Of a stretch of DNA of 50,438 nt, positions 1-13,163 are shown one piece after another; within the stretch, counting starts at the first letter, position 1, and every line of letters starts with the position of its first letter. The DNA lies in contig NZ_KI912418.1 in NCBI RefSeq assembly GCF_000518305.1, positions 1 to 50,438 of the forward strand, read 5' to 3'. The notes beneath the pieces were generated by a model that saw only the letters and a list, made by a program, of their open reading frames with translations, searched no databases and was not told the origin of the DNA. A program made the translations under genes and the position numbers. This stretch comes from Mycoplasma imitans ATCC 51306 (lineage in GTDB: Bacteria; Bacillota_I; Bacilli_A; Mycoplasmatales; Mycoplasmoidaceae).

Positions 1-1385
<1,385 letters not shown>

Positions 1386-1452
1386 TGATCAAAAAACATT
1401 AGTTGTTTTTTATCTAAAATGATTTGTTGTATTTAGTTTTTCAAAGAGCAAT

Positions 1453-1568
1453 GGTGTGTGTGATATCGATATCGTGATGGAAACACCTGGTCCCATTCCG
1501 AACCCAGAAGTTAAGCATCATGGAGCCGAAGGTAGCGCAAGCAAGAATAGGAAAATATCACGCAAACA
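1453..1568 (+). rRNA. rrf: 5S ribosomal RNA
   Basis: The 5S rRNA follows the 23S rRNA after about 70 bases. The conserved core CCCATTCCGAACCCAGAAGT is at 1491-1510, followed by the loop containing GGAGCCGAAGGTAG. The ends were set by pairing 1454-1466 with 1555-1567, which forms helix I with one mismatch and one wobble pair. The order 23S-5S-terminator shows this is the 3' end of an rRNA transcription unit. Confidence 0.95.
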
Positions 1569-1572
1569 AAAT

Positions 1573-1606
1573 AATAACACCAGATTCAAACTGGTGTTAT
1601 TTTTTT
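1573..1606 (+). terminator. rRNA operon terminator
   Basis: A perfect 10-bp stem (ATAACACCAG at 1574-1583 with CTGGTGTTAT at 1591-1600) is followed by a T run. It ends the rRNA operon. The opposite strand also has a T-rich tail, and the convergent surface-protein gene stops only 5 bases away, so it may work in both directions. Confidence 0.9.
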
Positions 1607-1610
1607 ATTT

Positions 1611-4600
1611 TTATCTACGAATTCTACGTTTATTTTTCTTGGTTAATTTCACAATTCCATAGCTTGTTCCTATTATCAGCGCTAATGATATTAATGAAAC
1701 ACTGACAATAAAAATGATTAAGTTTTTCTTATCTTTTAAATCAAAACTAATATTTGTTGCTTTTTTATTATTAATCTGCTCGTTTTGTTGGTTCTTGGAT
1801 TCTTTTTCATTATTTGTTGATCTTTGGTTATTAGAATTATTTCTTATAATTTCTTCTCTAGAAATATCGCTTTCATCTTCATCTAGTGAAGTAGTAGAAG
1901 TGTTAATTAGTTGAATTTCATTAGATGGGTTAGCAATATCAAAGTTGTCTCAAGAGCGAATTACAAAGTTATATTTATTAATCTCGTTCTTAATTAATTC
2001 AGTTATCTTATCTTTTGAATTAAGTACAGGAGCAAGATTTAATTGATCAGGATTTAATAATTTTATTAGGATTTTATTGTCAGATATATTGATTTGATAA
2101 TCTAGATTAAAAATTAAATTATTATTAAATTTACCGTTGATTTTTAAGATATTATTATTTTCTTTTTCAATACTTAAATCAAAATTTGTTATAGGATTAA
2201 AAGCAGTTTTTTCAACCTTATCTAACGAATATAAAGTAAAGTTAAGTTGATTAGCTCGTTCATTAACTTGGATTGAATTGTTAAGAATTTTTAACCCTCT
2301 AGTTGCTAAAACAGGTTCGATTGCTCTAACTAATTTATTTGCATCATCTTGAGAAATTGAATATTCTTGATTAATCTTTAAATTAATTGTTTGATCAGAC
2401 AAAAGATTGTTTTCATAATCAGTTAATAATCTAATGCCAAAATTGTTATCTAAATAATTCAGTTTTATCTCTGGAACAATTTCGTGCTCAAAACTTATTC
2501 GAGACTTATTAATATCTATTACTTTATTAAATGCTTTAAATTTTACGAGATAGAATTTAGCTTTAATATTTTCGTCATTTTTAAAGAAATAAAGTTTATC
2601 AGGAATAAGTTCTGGTTCAGCTTCAGTACCTGGAATAGCAAAATCATTACCATTTAAAACTCTGATTATAGATCAAAACTCACCTGTCACATTATTCGGA
2701 TCGAAATTAAGATTATATCGATCTGATAGTGCTGGCATTATATTTAGATCATTACCCGTTCATACACTTTGATCAGGTGAGTAAACGCCATCTTGATTAA
2801 TATAAATACTATTCGAATTCAAGTATATTGATTTATAAGCATCAATTAAGATATCACTAATCTCAATAGATCTATCAACACCGATCTTGTGATTAAAATC
2901 ACTCGCGTATAGCGGTTCAAATGTTCTGACATTAAAATCGTTCAACTCAGCAATCGAATTTTTATACTTTATGTTTAAAAAATCATAACGATAATTTAGA
3001 TTTAATCTAATTGAAACTTCGTCTAATTTGAATACTGAGTTTTCATTTTGTATAGTTTGAAAAGTATTGATTTTACCGTTAAAACTATCAATTTCTTCAC
3101 TATAGAATCGTAAATTATTAACGGTTAATTGAAGTAAATTTCTGTTTAAATCTAACTGCGGTGTTCTATTTCTAATTTCTTCAGAATTAATATCAATTCG
3201 TGGTGTTTCATTATTAGCTATTAATACTCGATCAGAAATTTTATTACTTCCAATGTAAATATCTCCAATTAATTTTGTTTGTTGATTAAATTGATCAAAA
3301 AGCTCAGGCAAAGCCATTATAAAATCATATTGATAATCATTAATTTCACTTGTAGTTATTCCTAAAAAATAAAACAACTCTCTTTGAAAGTTACTTACAT
3401 AATTTCGCCCTTTTGCTTGAATTAAATTATTAAAAAATTCAATAGAATTATTTCTTTGTAAACTTACAACGTCAGCATAATCAATTGACAGATTTTTATA
3501 TTTATTTTGATTCGAATTTACCGTGTATTTTTTAATTTTTCTAATATGATCAATAAGTTTTATAAACTGATCATTATATCAAAATCAAAACGTCAAATTC
3601 GTATCAATTTTTGAATAAACATAATTATCTCTTAGCTGAATAGAATCAGATTCGATTTTAATGTTGTTTATGAATAAATTTATTAAATTTCTATAGCCGT
3701 TAAATGCAGTTCTATTAGTAATATTAAAATTAATTGTTTTGTAAGTAAAATTATCAGGAAGTACAAAATAGTCGGCAAAAATATCATATTTTGCACTAAT
3801 CAGTTCAGATCTATTATCAACGTTTATGCTTAAAGTTTTTGGTGAATCCTTAAGTTCATAAAGTTTATTAAAGTATGTTGGATTAGCTTTAATTACTCTA
3901 TATGATGATGTATCAAATCAATTGTTCATTAAATTTACTAAAACTCTATTATTAATAATGCGCCATTTACCAGAAGGTGATTTTCAGAAATACAGTTTAA
4001 TCTTGTCAAACTCAACTCTATTATTGCTATCTACTAATATTTCTGCATTTGGAACAATATTAAATTTATCGTATGTAGCTGCACTAACAGGATGAACTTT
4101 TCATCTTAAATACTTTACACTCGTAAGATTATTTCTTTTTTCTCTGTTATTGTTTAGTTCATATAACGTTGGATATCATCCAGTGTGCTTCTTTTCTCTA
4201 ACAGTAAATTTATTACTACCAATATCCACGTTTGTTAAAGCATAATATTGATTGTTTGTATTTGGTATGCGATCAAATATTCCGTGTAAAGAGGTGTCTT
4301 TCTTATATTTAATAAAACCGTATTCCAATTGTTTATCAGCTAGAGGTAAATCAAAAACATCATATCTAGGAATTTCGCGTTTCTTTATTACATGGCTATA
4401 AGAATGAATAAACTCTACATAATCTTTGTAAATTGGGTCGTAATTACCAGCAAAATTATAGTTAGCACTTGAGTGATTAGAATACGTCCCAAAATCAGTT
4501 ATTTCACCATAATTAGGTCGAGATATGTTAGTTCGTTCATCTACTGATTTATTTAAGGTTGCATTATCTAAAAGCTGTTGAAACTCAACATCCTGATTAA

Positions 4601-4955
4601 CTGATCAGTAGATATTTTGCTGAACATATTCAACCGAATCAATTCTATAGAGGTCTTTGAATCTCTCCTTAAATTCATCAACTCATCCTTGAACCTCTTG
4701 AACATAGTTGTTGAAATGAGTGTCAGCAACTTTAATGATCTGGTTTTTCACAGACTCAACCGTATTTTTAGATCAATCACGGTTTAAAACAAATGTTAGA
4801 TTAACAGAAGGTGAATCTGTAGATAGACTAACAATTGAGTTGTTAACATGGTTAACTAAAACAGCTTCATTTATTGTGGCTCTGTTAGTAACTCCGCCTT
4901 GGAAGCTTGTTGATAGCAGTGTTAGTGCGTTTATTATTGCGTATGCCTTTTTCAT
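1611..4955 (-). CDS. Large single-pass surface protein, function unknown
   Basis: One continuous frame of 1114 residues with UGA read as Trp; it has no TAA or TAG. The N terminus (MKKAYAIINALTLLSTSF) is a signal peptide or N-terminal anchor without a lipobox cysteine, so it is not a lipoprotein. The bulk is a very large, Asn/Lys/Ile-rich, predicted beta-rich ectodomain without a family I recognise. Near the C terminus an acidic, Ser/Asn/Gln-rich linker precedes one hydrophobic helix (IIFIVSVSLISLALIIG) and a basic stop-transfer tail ending KKNKRRIRR. This predicts a type I protein with a large extracellular domain and a short cytoplasmic tail. An upstream TTG start at 4985 would add 10 residues; I chose the ATG at 4955 because it begins directly with the signal sequence. 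It diverges from lysS and converges on the rRNA operon. Confidence 0.85.
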
Positions 4956-5016
4956 CTTATTCAAGATATGTAAAAAGATTGTCAAAAGGCAAAAAATTAA
5001 AGAAAATAATTTTTAA

Positions 5017-5022
5017 TATAAT
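5017..5022 (+). promoter_or_regulatory. Probable -10 box of lysS
   Basis: TATAAT lies 27 bases upstream of the lysS ATG, in the divergent gap between the surface-protein gene and lysS. No convincing -35 box is visible, which is usual for mollicute promoters. Confidence 0.55.
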
Positions 5023-5048
5023 AAAAAAGCTATTATTTACAAATAATT

Positions 5049-6527
<1,479 letters not shown>

Positions 6528-6586
6528 GAAAGATTGGATAGTTGCTTATAATTAATGTATAAAACACAAAAAACCAGAGGTGGTGA

Positions 6587-7702
6587 GTGAAAGAACAAAA
6601 TTATTATGAAATATTAGGTGTTAGTGTTAAGGCTTCGTCTAGTGAAATTAAAAAAGCGTTCCGTAAACTTGCAAAAAAATACCACCCTGATGTCAATAGT
6701 GATCCAAAATCGATTGAACTCTTCCAAAAGATTAATGAAGCTTATGAAGTCCTAAGTGATGAAGCGTCACGTAAGGATTATGATGAGTTTGAACTTGATC
6801 TTTATGACGACGATGACGACGATGATGACTCAACTGAATTTGTTGATACTAAAGATGTCTTTAGTAAAATTTTCACCAACATCAAAAGCGGTCAACAGAA
6901 CAATCAAGCAAATAATAAGCAATCTTCAAGTGCACAAACAGGTGCGCAACAACAAGCAGCTGCAAGCAAAACTGCAGTCAAACCCGATCCTTATGCACCC
7001 AAAAATCTTTACACGATTTTAGGAGCAAATAAGAAAACCAGTTTGGATGAATTGAAAAGGTTATATAGCGTTTTAAAGTTAAAATACTCAACCGATCCAA
7101 AAACTGAAGCAAATGAATGATTAAAGAAAGAAATCAAATGTGCTTATACAGTTTTATCTAATCACGAAAGTAAAACAAAATACGATAAAACTGGCATCTT
7201 TACTTTTGAAGGTGTAAGTCATCTTGGTGGTGTTTTTTCACGTACAAGACACTTACAAGAATTAGAAAAACGCAGTAAAAAATCTAAAGCAACTCAAACT
7301 CAAACAACAAGCGATCGGAAAGTTAATAATAAGAAAAGTCAAACACCCAACGTACCGTTTACTAACGCTAAAAATCAAGCCGGTTATTCTAAATTTAACC
7401 AAGCTCAGGGGCAACAAAAACAAGGTTGGCGACCCGCTGATATGGATATCAACATTGATGATTACATCAACAATCTTGACGTTCCAGAAGAAGAGCTAAG
7501 ACTGCTACGTAAAGAAGTTTTAGATCAAAAACGAAAAAACAAAGAAGACAGCGACGACTCTAATGCTAAGAAGCAAAATCCAATTACTCGATTTAGAAAC
7601 AAACACCCAGTTTTAAGTTCGGTAATTACCGGTTTATTTATAGCTGTCGTTTTAACGATTATTATCGTTGTTATTATTGCTAAAATTGGTATAACTAAGT
7701 AA
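6587..7702 (+). CDS. Tail-anchored DnaJ-like protein with two J domains
   Basis: The 371-residue protein starts at GTG behind a good Shine-Dalgarno sequence (AGAGGTGG at 6576-6583). Residues 1-70 form a canonical J domain with the H33-P34-D35 loop that stimulates Hsp70 (DnaK) ATPase. A run of acidic residues follows (about 72-82, encoded by GAC/GAT triplets), then a Gln/Asn/Ala-rich linker. A second J-like domain begins near residue 137 ([17 protein letters not shown]); its HPD position reads S168-T169-D170, so it should not activate Hsp70. After a long polar linker, the last 30 or so residues form one hydrophobic helix ending [14 protein letters not shown], a C-terminal membrane anchor. Zinc-finger and substrate-binding DnaJ domains are absent. 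I infer a membrane-tethered co-chaperone that recruits DnaK. Confidence 0.88.
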
Positions 7703-7719
7703 AAAAAGTTAACCAATGT

Positions 7720-8469
7720 ATGAATAAACAAGATATTATCGAACACGTAAATTACGATCATCTAGACATTTTAAATATCATTTATCGTCATTACGTTAAA
7801 AATGAACCTGTCTAGTCAATCAAATTGCTTGATTTGGATCTAGAAAAGATGACGGTTTTAGTTAACAATAAAACCGTCAATATTCCTTTTGAAAGACAAG
7901 CTAAAGATTTAGGCGATATTAAATACGTAATGATTGAGATGCACGAACGAGCACAATATTTACTTAATATGGATAGCGTTCAAGAAGAATACAATGAGTT
8001 TTTTAAATATAACTTTAGAAGTATTCATTTAGCAACAAAAAATAAGGATAACGAATTATTATGTAGCACTACCGTGCTTTATCGTAAGAATGATCGTTTG
8101 TATGTTTATTTAGCCAAGGTTGCACAGCACTATGAAAACATCATGTACAATAATAAAAATCAAGGTGTTTTATTGATTGAAGTCGGTGCTGTGGACAAAC
8201 CAGAATATTTAAGAAAAACAGCGCAAAATGTTACAGATTTTGAACAAATTAATGATCAAAATCTAGTTAACGAATTACTAGATAACTTAGCCAAAAATCC
8301 GGTTGAAAGTCGAATTGCTAATATGCTTAAAAAATTTCATGGATTTGTGCTACTTGAAGTTAAGTTAAAAAAGGGTAGAACCAATTCAGGTTTTGGCAAA
8401 GCTTATGATGTAATAGATCATAAACTGGTGCCAATTAAGATGAAAGAAGAACACAAGATTGTTTATTAG
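7720..8469 (+). pseudogene. HugZ-family haem oxygenase-like gene interrupted by TAG
   Basis: The 250-codon frame from the ATG at 7720 is broken only by an in-frame TAG at 7813-7815 (codon 32). Before it, DIIEHVNYDHLDIL matches the N-terminal DUF2470-type domain of HugZ. After it come VNNKTVNIPF, then a split-barrel flavin/PNPOx-like domain (HLATKNKDNELLCSTTV, YVYLAKVAQHYENI) and the family C-terminal signature GRTNSGFGKAYDV. Length is close to H. pylori HugZ, which binds and degrades haem. TAG is not known to be read through in mollicutes, so this is a nonsense-mutated gene. Alternatively a shorter protein could start at TTG 7825 or ATG 7849, losing the N-terminal motif. A strong terminator follows. 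Confidence 0.75.
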
Positions 8470-8486
8470 CAATCGATTTGTGTGAG

Positions 8487-8519
8487 AAATATCTCCAAAA
8501 ATTTTTGGAGATATTTTTT
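8487..8519 (+). terminator. Intrinsic terminator after HugZ-like gene
   Basis: AAATATCTCC and GGAGATATTT (with inner A-T pairs) form a stem at 8488-8513, followed by a T run. It closes the lysS-J protein-HugZ transcription unit. Confidence 0.85.
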
Positions 8520-8609
8520 GTTTTATTGATAAAAAACAGAGATAAATTCAATAAGAAATATCATTTTTTTATAAAAACCAGCCGATTTTGCATGCAATCC
8601 AACATCAGT

Positions 8610-8652
8610 TTATTTAAAATTTTTATAAATAAGCATAATAATTGTGTATAAT
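8610..8652 (+). promoter_or_regulatory. Promoter with palindromic box upstream of ZIP transporter
   Basis: A TATAAT -10 box is at 8647-8652. An imperfect 23-base palindrome at 8610-8632, with 7-bp outer arms TTATTTA and TAAATAA, covers where a -35 element would lie. That position suits a metal-responsive repressor site, but no regulator is identified in the window. The -10 box is supported; the operator role is inference. Confidence 0.4.
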
Positions 8653-8680
8653 TTTTTTGTTAGGATTAATCAATAATCGA

Positions 8681-9775
8681 ATGAACAGAATATTTATTTC
8701 GCCACAAGCAGTAGGCGATAACATAAACTTGGCAATCTTTATTAATTTATTAATATATGTTGTTTTTTTATTAACAGTTCCAACCATATTAATCTTGTGT
8801 TTAACTTTTATTAAGCCAAAGTTAAAACAAAATCAATTATTTAATCTTTACGCGTTTTCATCAGCGTTATTATTAAGTATTGGAACGTTGGGATTATTAT
8901 TTGAAGCAACGGATGGTGTGACTGGTTTTGTAAGTAGTGCGCTAGCTGCTTACAGTGAAACTAATCAAACATTAATTAAGATCGCCATTATAGTTGGTGG
9001 AGCCATCTTAGGATTAACATTAGTAATCTCATTTAGATTTTTATACATTCATTTTACTAAGCAAGATCACTGTAACCACACGCATGATCACTCATTGCAC
9101 ATTATGAATGAAGGTGAAGATGTGCAACATAAAATAAAAGAACACAAACCTAATCTAAAAGCAGCTTGATTAGTAATCATCTTGTTATTATCTCACCGAA
9201 CTATTGATGGTTTTATTCTAGGGGGAACAGTTTCGTTATTAACTCTAGATCCAGCTCAAATCAATATCGGATTTATTGTTACATTCAACATTCACATTCT
9301 TGTTGAAGTTCTAATTATTCATTATCGTCAAATCCAGTATGGAGAAAGACGTTTTAAAGCTGCACTATATAATTTTTATACAACTCTTTTAATCGTTCCC
9401 GTAATGATCGTAGGGGCTTACTTAAACCGATTCTTAAGAAACGTTGGATGAATCATCCCGTTAGTTAACGCAAGTGGTGGTGTGATTATCACCTTCTTAG
9501 CAGTGATTGAACTAGTTCCTGAGTTTATTCACAACCGATCAATGAAAACAGCTGATTGATACAAAGTGTTAATCTCATTCGCAGTCGGCTTAGTTTTTGC
9601 GATCCTAATTTTATCAGTACACAACGCATCACACGCAGAACATGATCATGGTACAACAATGACGCCAAACGACGGCCATGTTCATGATCATACTCACGAT
9701 CATACCCATGATCATTTACATGTGATGCAGTTGGTTCGGCAAGTTAAAGATTTATTTGTTTACCAATTTAAATAG
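8681..9775 (+). CDS. ZIP-family metal transporter with His-rich segments
   Basis: The 364-residue membrane protein has about eight hydrophobic segments. The layout fits ZIP (zinc/iron-regulated transporter-like) proteins: a His-rich cytoplasmic loop between TM3 and TM4 (DHCNHTHDHSLH), a TM4-like segment (SHRTIDGFILGG), a TM5-like segment (NIHILVEVLIIHYRQIQYGE, followed by the FKAALYNF pattern), and a later GGVIITFLAVIELVPE segment. The canonical TM4 HN and TM5 HExPHE metal ligands are only partly kept. The tail has a His/Asp repeat (HVHDHTHDHTHDHLH, about 9679-9720) likely to bind metal. I predict uptake of zinc or another divalent cation. I chose the ATG at 8681; in-frame TTG codons exist upstream. 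The last 24 bases overlap the end of the convergent gene. Confidence 0.75.
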
Positions 9776-10567
9776 TTGCTTATATTTGGTAGTTAGTTTA
9801 TAAAAAGTTAATGGATTTTTATTCATTATTCTAAAAAAGGACATCTTACGATTTATCTCAAATCGTAAGTTTCTTTTTACTATACGTTTGACAAACTCTA
9901 AGTTGTTTTCAAAATAATATAAAAGATACTCTTGCTTATTGTTATCAATCATCTTATTTAAAAAAGCAATATTCTGATCTTCAAGATCAGTTTTATATCT
10001 TCTTAAGTTCATGTCGAACAATTCAGGTTCGTTAACAGAAGTTAATTCTTTAAGATATTGATAACCATTATCATTATTTAAGTGTTGAAACAATAAATCA
10101 AAATAAGCTAATTCACCATGATATGAAACACTTAAAGGTTGAAGATCTTTTTTATAAAAAATGGTGTTGATAAAATCTAGGTTCTCACAAATGAGATTTT
10201 TAAACTTAGTTGGTTTGTAAACTTGATCATATCTTTTGATATTTCAAAAATATAACTTCTTATAGACTAAGTTTTGCTTTAATGAACTAATTAAGTGCTC
10301 ATTCAATTGATTACGCACATCAACAATATAATAAAAATCTGTCGTAATTAAATTGTGTTTAAAAAGATAATTTAATGCGTTTGAGATGTTATCAAACTTT
10401 TGTTTATGAACGATCGTTTTATCTAGATTGTTTTGAGCAACTATATCATTTGTTAAATCAACAGATTGATCGAGCAAAACGATTATTTTCTCATTTTTTA
10501 AGTAATTTAATGTGCGTTGTAAATTGTTTGCGCAATTTCTTAAATACAAAACTGTTGTTAGTGTCAT
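9752..10567 (-). CDS. Hypothetical protein, possible glycosyltransferase-like fold
   Basis: A 271-residue soluble protein, open with one UGA-encoded Trp. The first 110 residues weakly resemble the start of GT-A family 2 glycosyltransferases: a short N-terminal strand (TLTTVLYLRNCANNLQRTLN), a second strand (EKIIVLLDQSVD), and a later NALNYLFKHNLITTDFYYIV segment where family members have their donor-site acidic residues. Here YIVDVRN takes that place and the DxD motif is not clear. The C-terminal half is helical, lysine-rich and unrecognised. There is no signal or membrane segment. It diverges from ptsI (85-base gap) and overlaps the end of the ZIP gene. The enzyme assignment is only a suggestion. 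Confidence 0.6.
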
Positions 10568-10652
10568 TTATATTAGTTCATTTTTGATTATTTTAGCTTA
10601 AAATATAATAAAAAAATATAATACTAATATTAATTAAATAATAGATTTTGAT

Positions 10653-12389
10653 ATGAAAAAATACGAAGGTATTGGTGCTTCTAACGGAGTAGCGATAGCT
10701 AAAGCTTACGTGCTTAAGGCTCCTGTTTTTGATTTTGATAACAACAAGATTAAAGAAAGTGAAGTAGAAAGCACAATTAGTAAAATTAAGCAGGCTTTTG
10801 ATAAAAGTTCTGAGCAATTAAGAGAATTAAGAGCAATTGCTCTTAAGAATTTGGGTGAAGATATTGCGATCGTTTTTGATGGTCACATTAATATTGTTAA
10901 CGACCCAATGTTATTTGATCAAATCTCACAAGAAGTAAAAGGAAATTTAGCAAACGCACCAACCGCGATTTCTAAAGTTTATGATCAAACTAAAGCGATG
11001 TTTGAAGCAATTGAAGATGCTTATCTTAAAGAACGTGCTTCAGATATTGGTGACGTGAAAAAACGCATTTTATCTAACCTTTTAAATGTTCCGTTACCAG
11101 ATTTATTAGCAATCAATCACGAAGTGATTATTATTGCTGATGACTTAACACCATCTGAAACTTCGTTATTAGATAAGAAATACGTTAAGGGATTTGCTAC
11201 TAACATCGGGGGAAGAACATCTCACTCTGCGATCATGGCAAGAACACTTGAAATTCCCGCAGTATTAAGCTTAAAAGATGTTACTGAAACAATTAAACAC
11301 GATCAATTAATTTGTATTGATGGAATTAAAGGTGTTTTATACAGCGATTTAAGCGAAAGTGATGTTTCAGTTCTTAAGCAAGAACAAACTAAATACGAAG
11401 AAAGTCAAGCTAAACTTAAGAAATACTTGCCGCCAAAGGCTGTTACACTTGATGGTCATGAAGTAATTGTTGCAGTTAATATTGGTAAACCAATCGACCT
11501 ACTAAAAGGTAATGAATATGGTGCTAAAGGTGTAGGTTTATTTAGAACTGAGTTCTTGTACATGGACTCACCAAACTGGCCAGATGAAGAAACCCAATTT
11601 GATGCTTATAAGCAAGCATTAGATTATGCGAACAACGAAACAGTTGTAATTCGTACTTTAGATATTGGTGGTGATAAGAAATTAAATTATTACCAATTCC
11701 CACATGAAATGAATCCGTTCCTAGGATTTAGAGCAATTCGTTTTACTAATCAACACCCCGATATTTTCAAGGCGCAATTAAGAGCATTATTGCGTGCATC
11801 TAAATTTGGTAGTTTAGGTATCATGTTCCCTATGATTGCTAACCTTGAAGAATTATTTAAGGCTAAAGAAATTTTAGAAGAAGCTAGACGAGAATTAGAC
11901 GAACGTAAAGTTGAATACGGTAAACCACTAGTTGGTATTATGATCGAAATTCCTTCAGCAGCAATTATGAGTGATGTATTAGCTAAATACGTTGATTTCT
12001 TCTCAATTGGAACGAATGATATGATTCAATACTCATTTGCAGTTGACCGTATGTCTAAAGATGTTAACTACTTATACCAACCACTTAACCCGGCTTTATT
12101 AAGAATTGTTAAGATGACTATTGATGGTGGTTTAAAACACAAAGTTTGAACTGGTATGTGTGGTGAAATGGCGGGTGAACCATTAGCAATTCCAATCTTA
12201 TTAGGTATGGGCTTAAAAGAGTTTTCAATGTCAGCTTCATCAATGCTTAAGGCAAAAGAACTGATAAACAACTTAAAATATTCTGATTGTAAAGAACTGG
12301 TTAACCAAGTAATTAACTTAGAAAACCAAGATCAAGTAATTCAAAAAGTTAAGGAATTTTTAACTAAAAACAAACTATCAGTTTCTTAA
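10653..12389 (+). CDS. ptsI: Phosphoenolpyruvate-protein phosphotransferase (PTS enzyme I)
   Basis: Enzyme I takes phosphate from phosphoenolpyruvate and passes it to HPr, powering sugar uptake by the PTS. The 578-residue length is normal. The N-terminal domain starts GIGASNGVAIAKA, the phosphorylated histidine is H191 in GGRTSHSAIMAR, and the PEP-binding TIM-barrel domain carries GVGLFRTEFLYM, RTLDIGGDK, GIMIEIPSA and FSIGTNDMIQYS. The catalytic cysteine is C503 in GMCGEMAG, just after an in-frame TGA Trp codon. TATAAT boxes lie at 10604-10609 and 10617-10622. In M. genitalium ptsI (MG429) also neighbours the sigma-factor gene MG428, as here. Confidence 0.98.
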
Positions 12390-12427
12390 TAAAATCTAGA
12401 TCAAAACTAGAGAACTACAAAACTTAG

Positions 12428-12475
12428 AATTAATCATAATTAACTTGTTAGTTTAGCAGGTAATTATGATTAATT
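12428..12475 (+). promoter_or_regulatory. Perfect hairpin containing the sigma-factor start codon
   Basis: AATTAATCATAATTA (12428-12442) and TAATTATGATTAATT (12461-12475) are exact 15-bp reverse complements around an 18-base loop. The start codon ATG (12466-12468) sits inside the right arm, while the Shine-Dalgarno GCAGG (12456-12460) is at the 3' end of the loop. In RNA this would bury the start codon and could control translation initiation. The pairing is seen directly; the regulatory role is inference. Confidence 0.7.
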
Positions 12476-13011
12476 TATTCGATATAAACAAAGTATTAGA
12501 TAAATATTATTGATACGCATTCAAAGTAGCTTCTAAAGTTTTTTATAACTACTACTCTAGTTTGCCGTTTGAATCATCTGATTTACATCAGATCTCAGCA
12601 TTAGCAATCATTGATGGTTATAACCGATTCGATTCTAAGAAAAATGATAATTTCGATGGTTACATCAAGAAATATGTTTCTCTATATATTATTAGTATCT
12701 TCAAAAAAGAAACTACAAATAAAAGAAAGATCTTAAATCATAGTACAGAAAAAGAAAACTCCGCTCCAGTTTGCCATAAAACACCAGAGTATTATTTAAA
12801 ACTAGATGAGTTTAGAGAAGAGATTAAAAAAGTTTTAAAGAAATTTCAACCCAAGCAGCGGAAGATCATTATTGAGTTTTTACAAGGTAGTCGGATTTGT
12901 GATATCGTTAAGGAATTAAGAATCAACAAGCATAAAGTAAGCTACGTGATCACCAAGTTTAAAAATGAAATCATTAATAATGATTTAATAAACAACAGCT
13001 TAAATTTTTAA
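12466..13011 (+). CDS. MG428-like small sigma-70 family factor
   Basis: The 181-residue protein starts at ATG 12466 behind GCAGG and reads one early TGA as Trp. Residues about 20-85 resemble sigma region 2 (SDLHQISALAIIDGYNRFD, then NFDGYIKKYVSLYIISI); the C-terminal half resembles region 4 with a helix-turn-helix (FQPKQRKIIIEFLQGS, VKELRINKHKVSYVI). Regions 1 and 3 are missing, as in ECF-type factors. Its place directly after ptsI matches M. genitalium MG428, reported as an alternative sigma factor that switches on recombination genes in a minority of cells. I infer orthology from synteny and domain pattern. Its translation may be limited by the hairpin over its start codon. Confidence 0.75.
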
Positions 13012-13041
13012 TTATCTCGATTACAATAAAAATGATCTATG

Positions 13042-13063
13042 AAAACTAGCGATAATTAGTTTT
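13042..13063 (+). terminator. Weak terminator after the sigma-factor gene
   Basis: AAAACTA (13042-13048) pairs with TAGTTTT (13057-13063) around an 8-base loop, 30 bases after the sigma-factor stop codon. The stem is short and A/T-rich, so termination would be weak. Confidence 0.35.
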
Positions 13064-13136
13064 TGTTGACTAATGGGTAATAAAATTATTGATGATCAAT
13101 AGTTATTATCTAGTTCTTAATAAAGAGCAAATTTAC

Positions 13137-13157
13137 CAAAAACGGTTTTTGTATAAT
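13137..13157 (+). promoter_or_regulatory. Promoter of a putative small RNA, with palindrome
   Basis: TATAAT at 13152-13157 is preceded directly by the 15-base palindrome CAAAAACGGTTTTTG (13137-13151), in the spacer where a repressor could act. No reading frame follows before the terminator at 13321-13347. Confidence 0.5.
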
Positions 13158-13163
13158 TATTAA

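Noticed and set aside
1456..1914. Short plus-strand frames around the 5S rRNA and beyond
   Set aside because: They overlap the 5S rRNA, its terminator and the antisense of the surface-protein gene, and have no ribosome site or family resemblance.
9679..9720. CRISPR-like or variable repeat array in the CATGATCAT-rich stretch
   Set aside because: It is an in-frame His/Asp coding repeat at the C terminus of the ZIP transporter, without spacers.
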